Positions 8,153 to 17,302 of a stretch of DNA of 64,000 nucleotides are shown piece after piece. Below the pieces are notes generated by a model. It did no database searches, was not told the DNA's origin, and worked only from the letters and a program-made list of their open reading frames with translations. The stretch is from Planctomycetaceae bacterium (GTDB lineage: Bacteria; Planctomycetota; Planctomycetia; Planctomycetales; Planctomycetaceae), in the NCBI GenBank assembly GCA_041398825.1, contig JAWKTX010000009.1:62001-126000 (forward strand). Reading direction: 5' to 3'. Positions within the stretch are counted from its first letter, which is position 1; each line of letters starts with the position of its first letter. Position numbers and translations under genes: made by a program.

Positions 8153-8512
8153 ATGAAGATCAACGTTCACATCGATTCCAGTATTTCATCCAGTGCTTCG
8201 GACTTGATTCATCGGCGATGCAGTTTTGCATTCAGCCGGTTTGAGTCGTCAATCGATGAAGTCTTTGTCACGCTGACAGACGAAAACGGGCCCAGAGGCG
8301 GCGAGAGCATACGATGCGTCGTTCGCATTCAGATATCCAAACGTCCGGATATCATCATCCACGAGCAATGCGACACTTTCGAACGCGCGGTTGGTATCGC
8401 CATTGAAAGAGCAGCCCATCAGGTTGCCCGCAAGATCAATCGCCGAGGGTTCGCGAACGCCACACTGAGGCGAGGCTTCATTCCAACAGGCATCGAAGCT
8501 GTTCCAGCATAG
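8153..8512 (+). CDS. HPF/RaiA-family ribosome-associated protein
   Basis: A 119-residue protein. The pattern MKINVHIDSS, then FSRFESSIDEVFVTLTDENG and later ISKRPDIIIHEQCDTFERAVGIAIERAAHQVARKI matches the beta-alpha-beta-beta-beta-alpha fold of HPF/YfiA/S30AE proteins, which bind the 30S subunit and silence or dimerise ribosomes in starvation. It is short, with no C-terminal dimerisation domain, so it would be a short-form factor. The ATG follows AAAGG at good spacing. It stands alone between a hairpin-rich leader and a terminator about 210 bases downstream. Sequence similarity is that of the divergent planctomycete branch; I am fairly sure of the family, less of the activity. Confidence 0.75.
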   Translation: MKINVHIDSSISSSASDLIHRRCSFAFSRFESSIDEVFVTLTDENGPRGGESIRCVVRIQISKRPDIIIHEQCDTFERAVGIAIERAAHQVARKINRRGFANATLRRGFIPTGIEAVPA

Positions 8513-8723
8513 ATTGTTCACGGACTGCCCACCGTCAATCTGCTGGCAGTGAGTCCATGTGAGCTGGCCCGAATCCGACGGGAAGATTTGAGGAACGCAT
8601 TCGTGCAGACACCAATGCCCGTGCACGCATTCCTGGCAAGCCCAGACTCATCTGTCCGGTTTGACCCAACGCAAAAGGAGGCGAATTGAGAATTGTTTAT
8701 GAATTCCTTCCACCAGAAACGAC

Positions 8724-8755
8724 AACGGCGGCCACTTCCGTGACCGCCGTTTTCT
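8724..8755 (+). terminator. Rho-independent terminator after the RaiA-like gene
   Basis: AACGGCGG (8724-8731) pairs with CCGCCGTT (8744-8751), extended inside by CAC/GTG around a TTCC loop, and is followed by TTCT. It reads on the plus strand about 210 bases after the RaiA-like stop. The gap 8513-8835 holds nothing else I recognise. Confidence 0.75.
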
Positions 8756-8835
8756 GATGAGCGTCTTAGCAACGAGCCACTCCGGCCCTGTCAATCAACC
8801 GATGTCAAAGCTGACTCTCGAAGAACAACCGTGGC

Positions 8836-10155
8836 CTAGATGAACTTTGTTTTGCCAGGGATTGCGACTTCTGGCACCGGGACATCAGTCCATTCGTATG
8901 ACGCCGGGGACAGGTCCTCTTTCGAATTCATCACCTGATCCCAGGTCAGTTTTTGCCCTGTGTAGGATGCCATCCGACCTGCAATTGCCATCATGGTGCT
9001 TTTGGACATGTAGTCGCCGTTGTTGATCGGTTTACCAGCGAGAATTCCGGCGAACAGTTCGTCATGTTCAATCTGATACATGTCGCCGCCTTCACCCTTG
9101 AAGCTCCAGATTTCATTGCCGCTGTGATCGAAGATCTTGTGGGCCATGACGTCAACACGGCCTTTCGTTCCAATGATGTAGTCTTCGACTTCTGTTTCAC
9201 AATTTGGCCAGTGTCGGCATCTTGCGAACGCTTTCACACCATTTGCCCATTGATAGACCACATTGAAGTGGTCGTAGATATTGCCGTAGCGTTCGTCGGT
9301 CCGCACCTGACGCCCGCCACTGCCACTGATCGATACCGGAGGCTCATCGCCCATCGCCCACATCATCTTGTCGAGACTGTGGATGTGCTGCTCGACATTG
9401 AAGTCGCCCGAAAGCCACGTGTAGTAGTACCAGTTGCGAAGCTGGTATTCCATTTGATTCTTACACTGATCCGGAGTTCGACGTGGGTCCCAAACACCGC
9501 CAGTCATGTAGCTGCATTGCATTGACACAATATCGCCGATGGCGCCGTTTCTAATTTGTTCGAATGTCGCTCGTTTTCCGTGGTGGTACCGCCAGCAAAG
9601 TCCTGAGACGAGCGACAGATTCTTCTGTCGTGCAATCTCCGTTGATTCCAGCACAGACCGAACGCCCGGTGCATCGACGGCGACTGGCTTTTCGCAAAAG
9701 ACATGTTTTCCCGCGTCGACAGCGGCCCGCAGATGTAACGGGCGAAAATGAGGCGTTGTTGCCAGCAAGACGACATCTGATGCATCAATCACCTGCTTGT
9801 AGGCATCGAAGCCAACGTAGCAATGAGCATCGTCGGCCGTGACGCGATCAGGCTTCCCTTCCTTGTTGAAACTCCTGGTCAATCTCCGTCGGCAACTCTC
9901 CAGAATGTCGTCAAAAACATCACCGAAAGCGACAAGCTCAGCCCCCTCATAGGCCGACAGTGCCTGGCTGGCTGCTCCGGAGCCTCGCCCGCCACAGCCA
10001 ATAAGGCCAACTTTCAGTCGATCGCTCCCGTCTGCATAGATGGCCGCATTCAGATTACCTGGCACAGCACTGGTTGCGACGGCTGCGGCTCCAGTCGCCA
10101 TGAACATTCGCCTCGATACATTGGATTGGCCTTCGGAACTCATTGAGGATGACAT
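8836..10155 (-). CDS. Tat-exported Gfo/Idh/MocA family oxidoreductase
   Basis: A 439-residue protein. The N terminus SRRMFMATGAAAVATSAVPG is a twin-arginine signal, as usual for this family in planctomycetes, so it folds with its cofactor before export. The Rossmann motif GLIGCGGRGSGAA is near residue 50, and FCEKPVAVD, the strongly conserved EKP cofactor/catalytic motif, near residue 155. These enzymes use NAD(P) or FAD to act on sugars, inositols or related compounds. It is divergent from the PQQ-like propeller gene. The substrate is unknown. Its 3' end lies about 80 bases from the plus-strand terminator of the RaiA-like gene. Confidence 0.92.
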   Translation of the reverse strand: MSSSMSSEGQSNVSRRMFMATGAAAVATSAVPGNLNAAIYADGSDRLKVGLIGCGGRGSGAASQALSAYEGAELVAFGDVFDDILESCRRRLTRSFNKEGKPDRVTADDAHCYVGFDAYKQVIDASDVVLLATTPHFRPLHLRAAVDAGKHVFCEKPVAVDAPGVRSVLESTEIARQKNLSLVSGLCWRYHHGKRATFEQIRNGAIGDIVSMQCSYMTGGVWDPRRTPDQCKNQMEYQLRNWYYYTWLSGDFNVEQHIHSLDKMMWAMGDEPPVSISGSGGRQVRTDERYGNIYDHFNVVYQWANGVKAFARCRHWPNCETEVEDYIIGTKGRVDVMAHKIFDHSGNEIWSFKGEGGDMYQIEHDELFAGILAGKPINNGDYMSKSTMMAIAGRMASYTGQKLTWDQVMNSKEDLSPASYEWTDVPVPEVAIPGKTKFI

Positions 10156-10374
10156 CAGTATAGACCTCGTTGGTGGAGAGAATTTAGACGCGACAGCAAG
10201 TGTGTTGAATGCTGATTCGCGATGATTTCAGGGAGCCATCTCCCGGTGGGAATGACAGGGTGACCAGAATTGACGTTGTGGTCAAGGAAACGACATCGTA
10301 ACTCACCCTGAAAAACAGACAATGGACCAGGCCACGCGGATGACACGGCGAGCCCGGGCCCTGATTCAATGTCT

Positions 10375-10404
10375 AACACGGTGTTGAGTGTCCAACACGG
10401 TGTT
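10375..10404. promoter_or_regulatory. Doubled palindrome, candidate operator
   Basis: The 11-base palindrome AACACGGTGTT occurs at 10375-10385 and again at 10394-10404, 19 bases apart (close to two helical turns), in the 565-base gap between the divergent oxidoreductase (starts at 10155) and propeller gene (starts at 10721). Paired same-face palindromes in a divergent gap are typical of operators for a dimeric regulator. No regulator gene is adjacent. The rest of 10156-10720 shows no gene. Confidence 0.5.
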
Positions 10405-10720
10405 CAATGTTGGTCTCAAAAGGGCTGAGTCGGCCACGCGAGTGAATCAGAAGAGAATTCCTGGCGAAATACTTCGCCCTGCCGCTACGGGATTGCCGTC
10501 CTCGGTTGAGATCCTCGTAAAACGCCCTTTCTCTGTGACGCGTGGAACCGTACAGCAGAACGCCGACATTTTGAATGTTGCAGCCGAAACCAGCGCAAGG
10601 CAGACAAGAGTACGGCAATCTCGGACGCGTTGTACAGTTGCATTTTTCGGCGGGAAGTTCGATCCTGACCCCTTCCCCCCACAAGCGCGCCCGTTGCTGG
10701 CTCACGGAAAGATTTGCGTG

Positions 10721-12241
10721 ATGAGATTTCTTGTTTTCTGCCACATGGTTTGCGCTGCCACAGTCGCTTACGCTCAGGACTGGCCGCAGGCATCGGGACC
10801 AAATCTGAATTTTCAGGCGAAAGGTGCTGCGCCTCCTTTGAACTGGTCGGTTGTGGATGGCACAAATATTCTCTGGCGGACGCCCCTTTCGGAAGGCGGA
10901 CAAAGTGCCGTGACCGTCTGGGGCGAAAAAGCATTCGTGACGACACATCGCCCGATGGATAAACCCAGCGATCGAATGGAACCCAACATCGTTGGATATT
11001 GTCTGGATTCCACTTCGGGGAAGATCCTGTGGACGGTCGACCTTCCTGGCACGGTCCCGGTTCAAACGGCAGGGATTTTCAGCGATGCAACCGTATTCGC
11101 ACCCATTACCGATGGTCAGCATGTCTGGTTCTTCAATCGCTGCGGTTCGATGGGCTGCTTTGATTACCAGGGCAACCGCGTTTGGCTTCGAGAGTTTCAC
11201 CCACGTAGACGCCACACGAATCGACAGTGCGAACCGATGATGGTGGGCGACAAGATCATCACCGTCGAAGTCCGCAACAAGGAGGCTGGACAACGGCTGG
11301 TCAGACACCAGGCAGTCCCGGAAGATGTCGATCCCCGGGACGTCTGGACGTATCTGCATGCCATCGACAAAACGACAGGTGAATTAGTGTGGGTAGGCGA
11401 AGCTGGAACATCGATTCATAATTCGCCGATGGCAGGTCAGTTGAGCGATGGACGCTGGGCGATCGCTCATGGCCGTGGTGGTGGACATGCCCCTCTGGAG
11501 AAACCATATGGCGTCAGTCTGACATTGCTGGAGACGGGCAGGTTGCTCTGGAGCCACGAAGTTACGGCCGATTGTTCCTGGAATTCCCACTGGAATTCGA
11601 AACACGTTTATTGGTTTGACAGGCAGAATCACCTGGTGCTGGATAGCGAAACAGGCCAGGTGCTGCGGAAGCAGAGCCTCAGTGAAAACGTGGACATCGT
11701 GGATGCCGAAACAGGTGCTAGTGAGAAAGGGATTCCGATCCGGGTCGGCAGGAATATGCCGATGACAAACCAGTCCAATATCGTTGTGGGCGACTGGCAC
11801 TATTTCCTTGCTCACGACTTCCCCGCCATCGGCCGAGTGAATGTCGAAACCGGCAGGACTGAGTATCTGCGTGTCCCGGTACAATTAGCCGCAGGACACC
11901 CCCCCGTACGAATCCGTGAAAAGCAGAATGCCATCCAGAACGACACGAAGAATTCACGCGGGATCGATATTGCGGCGGACAAACGATCTCAGGGGACAGG
12001 ATGGGGGCACGTCTCCGCGGCCAGTCCAATTCTGGTCAACCAGCACCTTTTCTTTCCGATCATGAACGGCACCGTCTACGTCATCGATGCCTATGCCAGT
12101 ACGCTCGATCAGCAGGCATTGATCGCTGTCAACGACCTTGGCCCAGCTGGGCAAACCTGGACTTTGGCATCATTCAGCTACGCGAACGGGAGACTCTGGA
12201 TGCATACGATGAAGGAAGTCATCTGCATTGGCCGCAATTGA
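10721..12241 (+). CDS. Secreted PQQ-like beta-propeller protein
   Basis: The frame is open from 10388, but I place the start at ATG 10721, which gives MRFLVFCHMVCAATVAYAQDW, a clean signal peptide, with GGAAAG nine bases ahead. That makes 506 residues. DWPQASGPNLNF after the cleavage site is the usual opening of planctomycete PQQ-like WD40 proteins, and several blades follow with NILWRTPL, GKILWTVDLPG, GELVWVGEAG and GRLLWSHEV, each the W-containing strand of a PQQ-type blade. Such proteins are often paired with oxidoreductases or cytochromes; here the divergent neighbour is a Gfo/Idh/MocA enzyme. No catalytic residues are evident, so dehydrogenase activity is not implied. Confidence 0.85.
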   Translation: MRFLVFCHMVCAATVAYAQDWPQASGPNLNFQAKGAAPPLNWSVVDGTNILWRTPLSEGGQSAVTVWGEKAFVTTHRPMDKPSDRMEPNIVGYCLDSTSGKILWTVDLPGTVPVQTAGIFSDATVFAPITDGQHVWFFNRCGSMGCFDYQGNRVWLREFHPRRRHTNRQCEPMMVGDKIITVEVRNKEAGQRLVRHQAVPEDVDPRDVWTYLHAIDKTTGELVWVGEAGTSIHNSPMAGQLSDGRWAIAHGRGGGHAPLEKPYGVSLTLLETGRLLWSHEVTADCSWNSHWNSKHVYWFDRQNHLVLDSETGQVLRKQSLSENVDIVDAETGASEKGIPIRVGRNMPMTNQSNIVVGDWHYFLAHDFPAIGRVNVETGRTEYLRVPVQLAAGHPPVRIREKQNAIQNDTKNSRGIDIAADKRSQGTGWGHVSAASPILVNQHLFFPIMNGTVYVIDAYASTLDQQALIAVNDLGPAGQTWTLASFSYANGRLWMHTMKEVICIGRN

Positions 12242-12352
12242 AGCACTTGATAGAACGGAAGGTTTGTCCGACTGACTCAGGTCCCCGCCCGCCGTCGTAT
12301 CCTTGCCATAGCTCTCTTGCTTTCCTGATGTTTTGCCCTGCCGCATTGAGTT

Positions 12353-15300
12353 TTATTGCAGGTAGATGAACTCTTTGAAGCAGTACATGGAGTGGATCAG
12401 TTCGCTGAGAACGGCGACATCGTCAATCATGTCGGGAATCTCACCGATCTCGCTGAGTTGACCGTTTGCCTGGCGGATCTTTTCCTTCAGTTCAGCCACC
12501 CGAAGACGCTCCACTTCGGACATCGCCTGTTGCACCTGATCCTCCGTCACAAAGATATCTCCCCCATGATACGATGCCTGAACCTGCTCCCCGGTTAACG
12601 CGACGTCATAAATTCGGGCGGCCTGAATGACTCCCTGCAGGAAGCGATTGCCGCCGGCAGGAAGGTGTCGCAGTCCGAAAGTTGCAACGGTACCGTCTTT
12701 TTCAAATTCCTGTGGACCGCTGCTTTGGTAAGGCTTCCCGTACGGCTGCCCATTCCGATAACCCGAGATCTTTCCGTCCTCTGTATAAACGATCGCGATA
12801 TGCACAGATTGCTGATCGGCATTGGATTCCACAGAGCCGCCAAAAGACTGCGTTCGTGCGAACACATTGCTTCCCGCCAGCCACTGCTGTGGAGCTTGTT
12901 CAGCGTATACGATGGCATCAAATGTTGCCCCGTTCAGTGATTGCACACTCAAGACCCCGCCGGCCCGCTGCTGCAGGTCTTTCAGCTGCACGCGCGCTTC
13001 CAGAGTCTTGGCATGGAGTGTTTTGGATAATGGTTTCGAAACCGCATACGCAGATTGGTTCGTCACATCCAATCCATGACTCGCCAGTCTGGCTCCGTTT
13101 TTCAATTCCACATCAGCGTCGCCTACTTGATCTTCCGGGGATCGCGTGAAATCCCACGCCGCAACCGGAGTCGGCACGGCAGTAGCCTGCAGAGGCTGAG
13201 TCCCGGGATTCGCAGCCTCCCGTAACTCTCTGGCCTTCCCAAGGAGCAATTCACGCAAAGGAGCTTTAATCAGGTTGATCTCCCGTTCCTTTGTTTTCAC
13301 ATCCTCTTTCAGCATCGCCGCTTGCCGTTGTAATTGTTGTAGTTCGCCTCTGATTTCACTCAGATACTTCAGCGAAGATTCAGTTTCTTCGGCTGTCGGC
13401 AAACGAGCGAGCAAACGCACGAATAATTGCTGGATCATCGAGTCTGATATCTCCGCGGAATCTTTCGTGAGTTCCCGTGCCAGCAATTCCGACAAACGAT
13501 GGATAAGCGGATCGTTCAGCAGTGCGAGAGACTGGGCGGGAACGTTAGTCGCATCGCGACGCCCAACGGCACTGAATGGTTCGGGAAAGTCAAAGACACG
13601 CAGGAACGCATCAAGAGAATTACGTCGCACTTGCACGTAGACTCCCCGTCGCCCCTGACTTCCGGCAACCGGTGGGCCGAACATAGTCCTGTCCAGTGCA
13701 CCTGAAGTCATGAGCAACGCGTCACGAATTGATTCCGCCTCAAGGCGGTGCACCGACATCCGAGACAGAAGGCGGTTATCCGGGTCAACTGTCGTTGCCT
13801 GCTGTGTTGCTTCTGACGATTGTTGCCACGTTTGAGATGTCAGCACCAGACGAATCATCGCTTTGATCGACCACTGCTGATGGACCAGTTCGTCTGCCAT
13901 CCAGTCCAGCAAATCCGGATGTGATGGGGTTTGTCCCATGCGTCCAAAGTTGTCCGGGGTTGGGACGATTCCCTGACCGAAGAGGTGGTGCCAGATCCGA
14001 TTCACAATCACGCGCCGCGTGAGTGGGTTGTCACTTCGAAGCACATCCTCAGCCAGCTGTCGCCGTCCACTGCCGGATACCTGGTAGGGGGAATCATCTA
14101 TCGCCTGTAAAAATCTTCGCGGAACTACTTCAGCTGGTTGCTTGTGGTTTCCACGAACATACAGCCGCTGGTCTATGCCCCCGGATTCTTCCAGCCCTGG
14201 CACCGTCGTTGGCGTCTTTAACCGCACCTCAACAGAACGGTATTGATTGAGTGCTTCAGTAACGTCCGGCACCTGGTCGACTGAATTTGGAAGCAGATTC
14301 TGTCGCAGGCACGTACCCAGGAAAACTAACTGCGAATCCGTCGCCGTGTTATTTCGCCAGGCAACAACAGCGTCACGCAGAGTCCGGCCATACAATCTGG
14401 CAATGTCCTCCACCGACTTCATCAGCGAAATATCTACCTCAGAAAGCAGCGCATCGTTGAATTCAGAATCGAATGACGGTGGTGCGGGCTGTCCGTTCGG
14501 GACAATGACCGCTTTGCGAATACCAAACCATGATCGGTCAACTTTCGTCGCCAGGAGTGGTGCCATTTGCGCCGTCGCGATCTCCAGATGGATGGTATCT
14601 CCCTTCCAGTAACTGGCATCGAAACGTTGCCAGTTCCACTGGTTCAGAATCCTGGGGACCGGGTAGACGGTGCCGTTCCTGGGATAATTCTGTACGACGT
14701 AACGATGAGATGCCGTGCCGTCCCCGATGACCTGAAGCCAGATATCAACCGGCTCCGTCAACTCAACGTCAGGGGAAGTCAACCTGGCAACATCTTTCGA
14801 TGAAGCAAGGTGTGAGTAGATACCGGCTGGGTACACAGCATCGATGACAGAGACGCCATCACTTGAAATTGTCCATGGTGCCCCGGCGGGCAACCCAGCC
14901 TGATTCAACCAGGAATTGCCATTGAAAATCCATTCGTCGGTAGTGTTTTCTTCTGCGAAGTCCCACCATCGCAGGGAGCTCCTGGGTTCTCGCTGAATGT
15001 CATCCTCAGCGCCCGTCGCCGTCGTGTTTTGATCGTTTCCAGGAACGTCCCGTCGAGCTGCATGGGCGGTTGCTTCGGCCCATTGTTTTCGACGATCTGC
15101 GTCCTGCTGCCAGCGATCTCTGGTCGAAGTCATCCAGGCGTTCAGCGCCGCTGGATCATTTCGTAGTGGCTCATTCTTCTGCATCGCTTGTTGCAGCTGA
15201 TACCAGTCGTGCAGCAACCAACCTGGCGTTGATGCATTTTCCCAAACCGAACGATCCGACAACAAACGTTCAGAAAACTGTTCGGCGCAGGAGATCCAGC

Positions 15301-16654
15301 GTTCTGCAACGATCTGCTGAATCTGCATTCGCAGAGCATGCATTTCATCGCGGTCTTCAGATTGTGAATCCGGCAAGTCCATGACATTTCGCCCGGGACG
15401 ACACGAATTCAGCACGCCGTAGAGTGCGTAGTAGTCTGCCTGACTCACGGGATCGAACTTGTGGTTGTGGCAACGCGCGCAGGAAATGGTCAGGCCCAGA
15501 AATGCCTTGCTGAAGGTGTTTACCTGGTCGTCCATAAAACGAACACGTTCATCCAGAGCGTCGGTTGGTGCGAATCCGTGAAAGACCATTCGCCAGTGGG
15601 CTGTGCCAACCAAAGACTCGTCAATCTGCAGCTCATGATTCAACCGCGGATGCTCAAGTAAATCACCGGCAATATGCTCCCGAACCAGTTGATCGTAGGG
15701 CACGTCGGCGTTCAACGCGCGAATCAGGTAGTCGCGGTAATGCCATGCATTTTCGATGATCGGATCGCCCTCCGACCCATGTGAGTCGGCATAGCGAATC
15801 CAGTCCATCCAGTGCCGAGCCCAGTGTTCTCCAAAAGCGGATGAAGCCAGCAGTTCATCAATCAGTTCAGCAACGGCACGTGGCCTGTCGCCAGCCGCGC
15901 CTGCCTCCAGAAAACGATCGGACCACGTACGGACTTCCGTCGGTGTGGGCGGTAATCCCGTAAGAGCAAAAAAAAGTCTTCGGATGAGTACGTGGTCGGA
16001 GGCAGAGCGAGCAGGATGAAGCCCGTTTTCGGTGAGTCGGGCCTGAATGAATCGATCGACGGGGTGGTCGATACCCTCAATCTGCGGCGGTTCTACCGCG
16101 TTGACAGGTCGAAAACTCCACCATTGCAAACGATCCCTGAACGCGCTTTCCCAGGAATTTGTGCGGGCCAGCTCTTCCGGGCTGGGTGGTTCTTCTCGAG
16201 GATCAATGGCTCCGTCTGCAATCCATCGTTCGAAATCATCAATGACATTTTCGGAAAGCTTCGGGCCTCCCTGAGGCATCTCGATTCCGGCCGTCTCATG
16301 TCGGATGGCTTTCAGCAGGATGCTTCGTTTCAGGTTGCCGGGCACCACAGCAGGCCCGCTGTCTCCACCAGTCAGCAGACCGCTGCGATTATCCAGCGTG
16401 AGCCCGCCTTCAGCGACGTCAACAGAGTTATGGCATTCATAACATTCGCGGATCAATACTGGTCGGATCCGTGACTCAAAGAATTCCAGTTTCGGATCTT
16501 CCCCGCGAGCCAGTTGACAATGGAAGTGCAGGAGCAGAAGCAACAGCCAGTGTGTCAACTGACGATATCGGCTCTTTGCGCCAAAGGGGCTTGGGCAGTT
16601 CAATGAACTGCAGACGAAGAATGGCGACAAATGTGCGTTGCGGAAATTCATCAT
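12353..16654 (-). CDS. PSCyt1/DUF1549/DUF1553 cytochrome-type protein with LamG-like domain
   Basis: About 1433 residues from ATG at 16654 (the frame stays open to 16831, but the extra 59 residues look non-coding). A hydrophobic export segment lies near residues 33-50. Then come the PSCyt1 domain with CYECH (about 71-75), a c-type haem motif, the DUF1549 (PSCyt2) domain with HWMDWIRYADSHG and CARCHNHKFDP (second CxxCH), a long insert with a carbohydrate-binding-like module, and the DUF1553 (PSD1) domain with NRIWHHLFGQGIVPTPDNFG. A Lys/Glu-rich coiled coil follows, then a LamG-like jelly roll (about 1165-1370). These planctomycete-specific proteins are exported and their biochemical role is unsettled. 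A short coiled C terminus ends the protein. Confidence 0.9.
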   Translation of the reverse strand: MMNFRNAHLSPFFVCSSLNCPSPFGAKSRYRQLTHWLLLLLLHFHCQLARGEDPKLEFFESRIRPVLIRECYECHNSVDVAEGGLTLDNRSGLLTGGDSGPAVVPGNLKRSILLKAIRHETAGIEMPQGGPKLSENVIDDFERWIADGAIDPREEPPSPEELARTNSWESAFRDRLQWWSFRPVNAVEPPQIEGIDHPVDRFIQARLTENGLHPARSASDHVLIRRLFFALTGLPPTPTEVRTWSDRFLEAGAAGDRPRAVAELIDELLASSAFGEHWARHWMDWIRYADSHGSEGDPIIENAWHYRDYLIRALNADVPYDQLVREHIAGDLLEHPRLNHELQIDESLVGTAHWRMVFHGFAPTDALDERVRFMDDQVNTFSKAFLGLTISCARCHNHKFDPVSQADYYALYGVLNSCRPGRNVMDLPDSQSEDRDEMHALRMQIQQIVAERWISCAEQFSERLLSDRSVWENASTPGWLLHDWYQLQQAMQKNEPLRNDPAALNAWMTSTRDRWQQDADRRKQWAEATAHAARRDVPGNDQNTTATGAEDDIQREPRSSLRWWDFAEENTTDEWIFNGNSWLNQAGLPAGAPWTISSDGVSVIDAVYPAGIYSHLASSKDVARLTSPDVELTEPVDIWLQVIGDGTASHRYVVQNYPRNGTVYPVPRILNQWNWQRFDASYWKGDTIHLEIATAQMAPLLATKVDRSWFGIRKAVIVPNGQPAPPSFDSEFNDALLSEVDISLMKSVEDIARLYGRTLRDAVVAWRNNTATDSQLVFLGTCLRQNLLPNSVDQVPDVTEALNQYRSVEVRLKTPTTVPGLEESGGIDQRLYVRGNHKQPAEVVPRRFLQAIDDSPYQVSGSGRRQLAEDVLRSDNPLTRRVIVNRIWHHLFGQGIVPTPDNFGRMGQTPSHPDLLDWMADELVHQQWSIKAMIRLVLTSQTWQQSSEATQQATTVDPDNRLLSRMSVHRLEAESIRDALLMTSGALDRTMFGPPVAGSQGRRGVYVQVRRNSLDAFLRVFDFPEPFSAVGRRDATNVPAQSLALLNDPLIHRLSELLARELTKDSAEISDSMIQQLFVRLLARLPTAEETESSLKYLSEIRGELQQLQRQAAMLKEDVKTKEREINLIKAPLRELLLGKARELREAANPGTQPLQATAVPTPVAAWDFTRSPEDQVGDADVELKNGARLASHGLDVTNQSAYAVSKPLSKTLHAKTLEARVQLKDLQQRAGGVLSVQSLNGATFDAIVYAEQAPQQWLAGSNVFARTQSFGGSVESNADQQSVHIAIVYTEDGKISGYRNGQPYGKPYQSSGPQEFEKDGTVATFGLRHLPAGGNRFLQGVIQAARIYDVALTGEQVQASYHGGDIFVTEDQVQQAMSEVERLRVAELKEKIRQANGQLSEIGEIPDMIDDVAVLSELIHSMYCFKEFIYLQ

Positions 16655-17009
16655 GGTCACACGAGGTCGGTAGAATTTGGCTGGCTTGAGTCTGCGGGGA
16701 ATGAATTGTCTCGATCTGTCGGGCGTTAAGCAACTTACCGAACGCGACGAACATCGCGTCCAGCGATGCTGCCCTGTTATTCCTCGCATTGATTTTGGGG
16801 AATGCACGTAGGGCAATACCGGGCTGCTCAATATCGTGAACTCAATTTTCCCTCATAAGAATGGGTGAGGACACTGTGTGAATCACAGACAAGCTGAAAT
16901 CCTGAGCGGGTGTACGTAAACTGAGTGTGGTTCGATCAATGCTGACATCGCAGGGAACAGTACAGGTGTCGTAGACAACGGTGTCAAGACGGCCACATGC
17001 CGCCCGGCA

Positions 17010-17110
17010 GCGTGTTAAGAATCGGGACTGGCTCGAGCAGGAGACCTTAAAACACAATGGTTTCGAGTCCGCCAGCATGCCTGTCCCGGTTTTTCAACGG
17101 ACAGCCAGGC
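17010..17110 (+). repeat. Dispersed palindromic repeat, copy B
   Basis: Same order of blocks as copy A: GGGACTGGCTCGAGCAGGAG, ACCTTAAAACAC, GCATGCCTGTCCCGG and TTTTTCAACGGACAGCCAGG. The left end (GTGTTAAGAATC) is more diverged than in the other copies. It lies in the divergent gap between the PSCyt giant and the CNNM/CBS gene (16655-17302), not next to a stop codon. Nothing else recognisable is in that gap. Confidence 0.85.
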
Positions 17111-17302
17111 TCGAGGACGCTTCGTTTTGATGAATGTCAGGGAATACGGCCGGACAAGTAGCGGTCGAAGGGACAATCGACTAAGACACGCGGTTTGCGC
17201 GATGCTGATGTTTCATCTGAGCGGAAACAGCATCAAGTGTGGCGTGGGGCAGAAAGCCTGCCTCCCATTCGTTCCTCCCCGCGACAATGAAAGTAATGGC
17301 CG

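Noticed and set aside
10373..11359. Open frame of 328 codons on the minus strand over the PQQ-like gene
   Set aside because: Composition is Arg/Cys/His-rich shadow sequence; the plus-strand gene has a clear signal peptide and propeller repeats.
14205..14225. TGGCACCGTCGTTGGC, sigma-54-like
   Set aside because: The -12 element reads TTGG, and the site lies inside a coding region with no gene start downstream.
16842..17078. Open frame of 78 codons upstream of the PSCyt giant
   Set aside because: Overlaps repeat copy B and shows no start signal or similarity.
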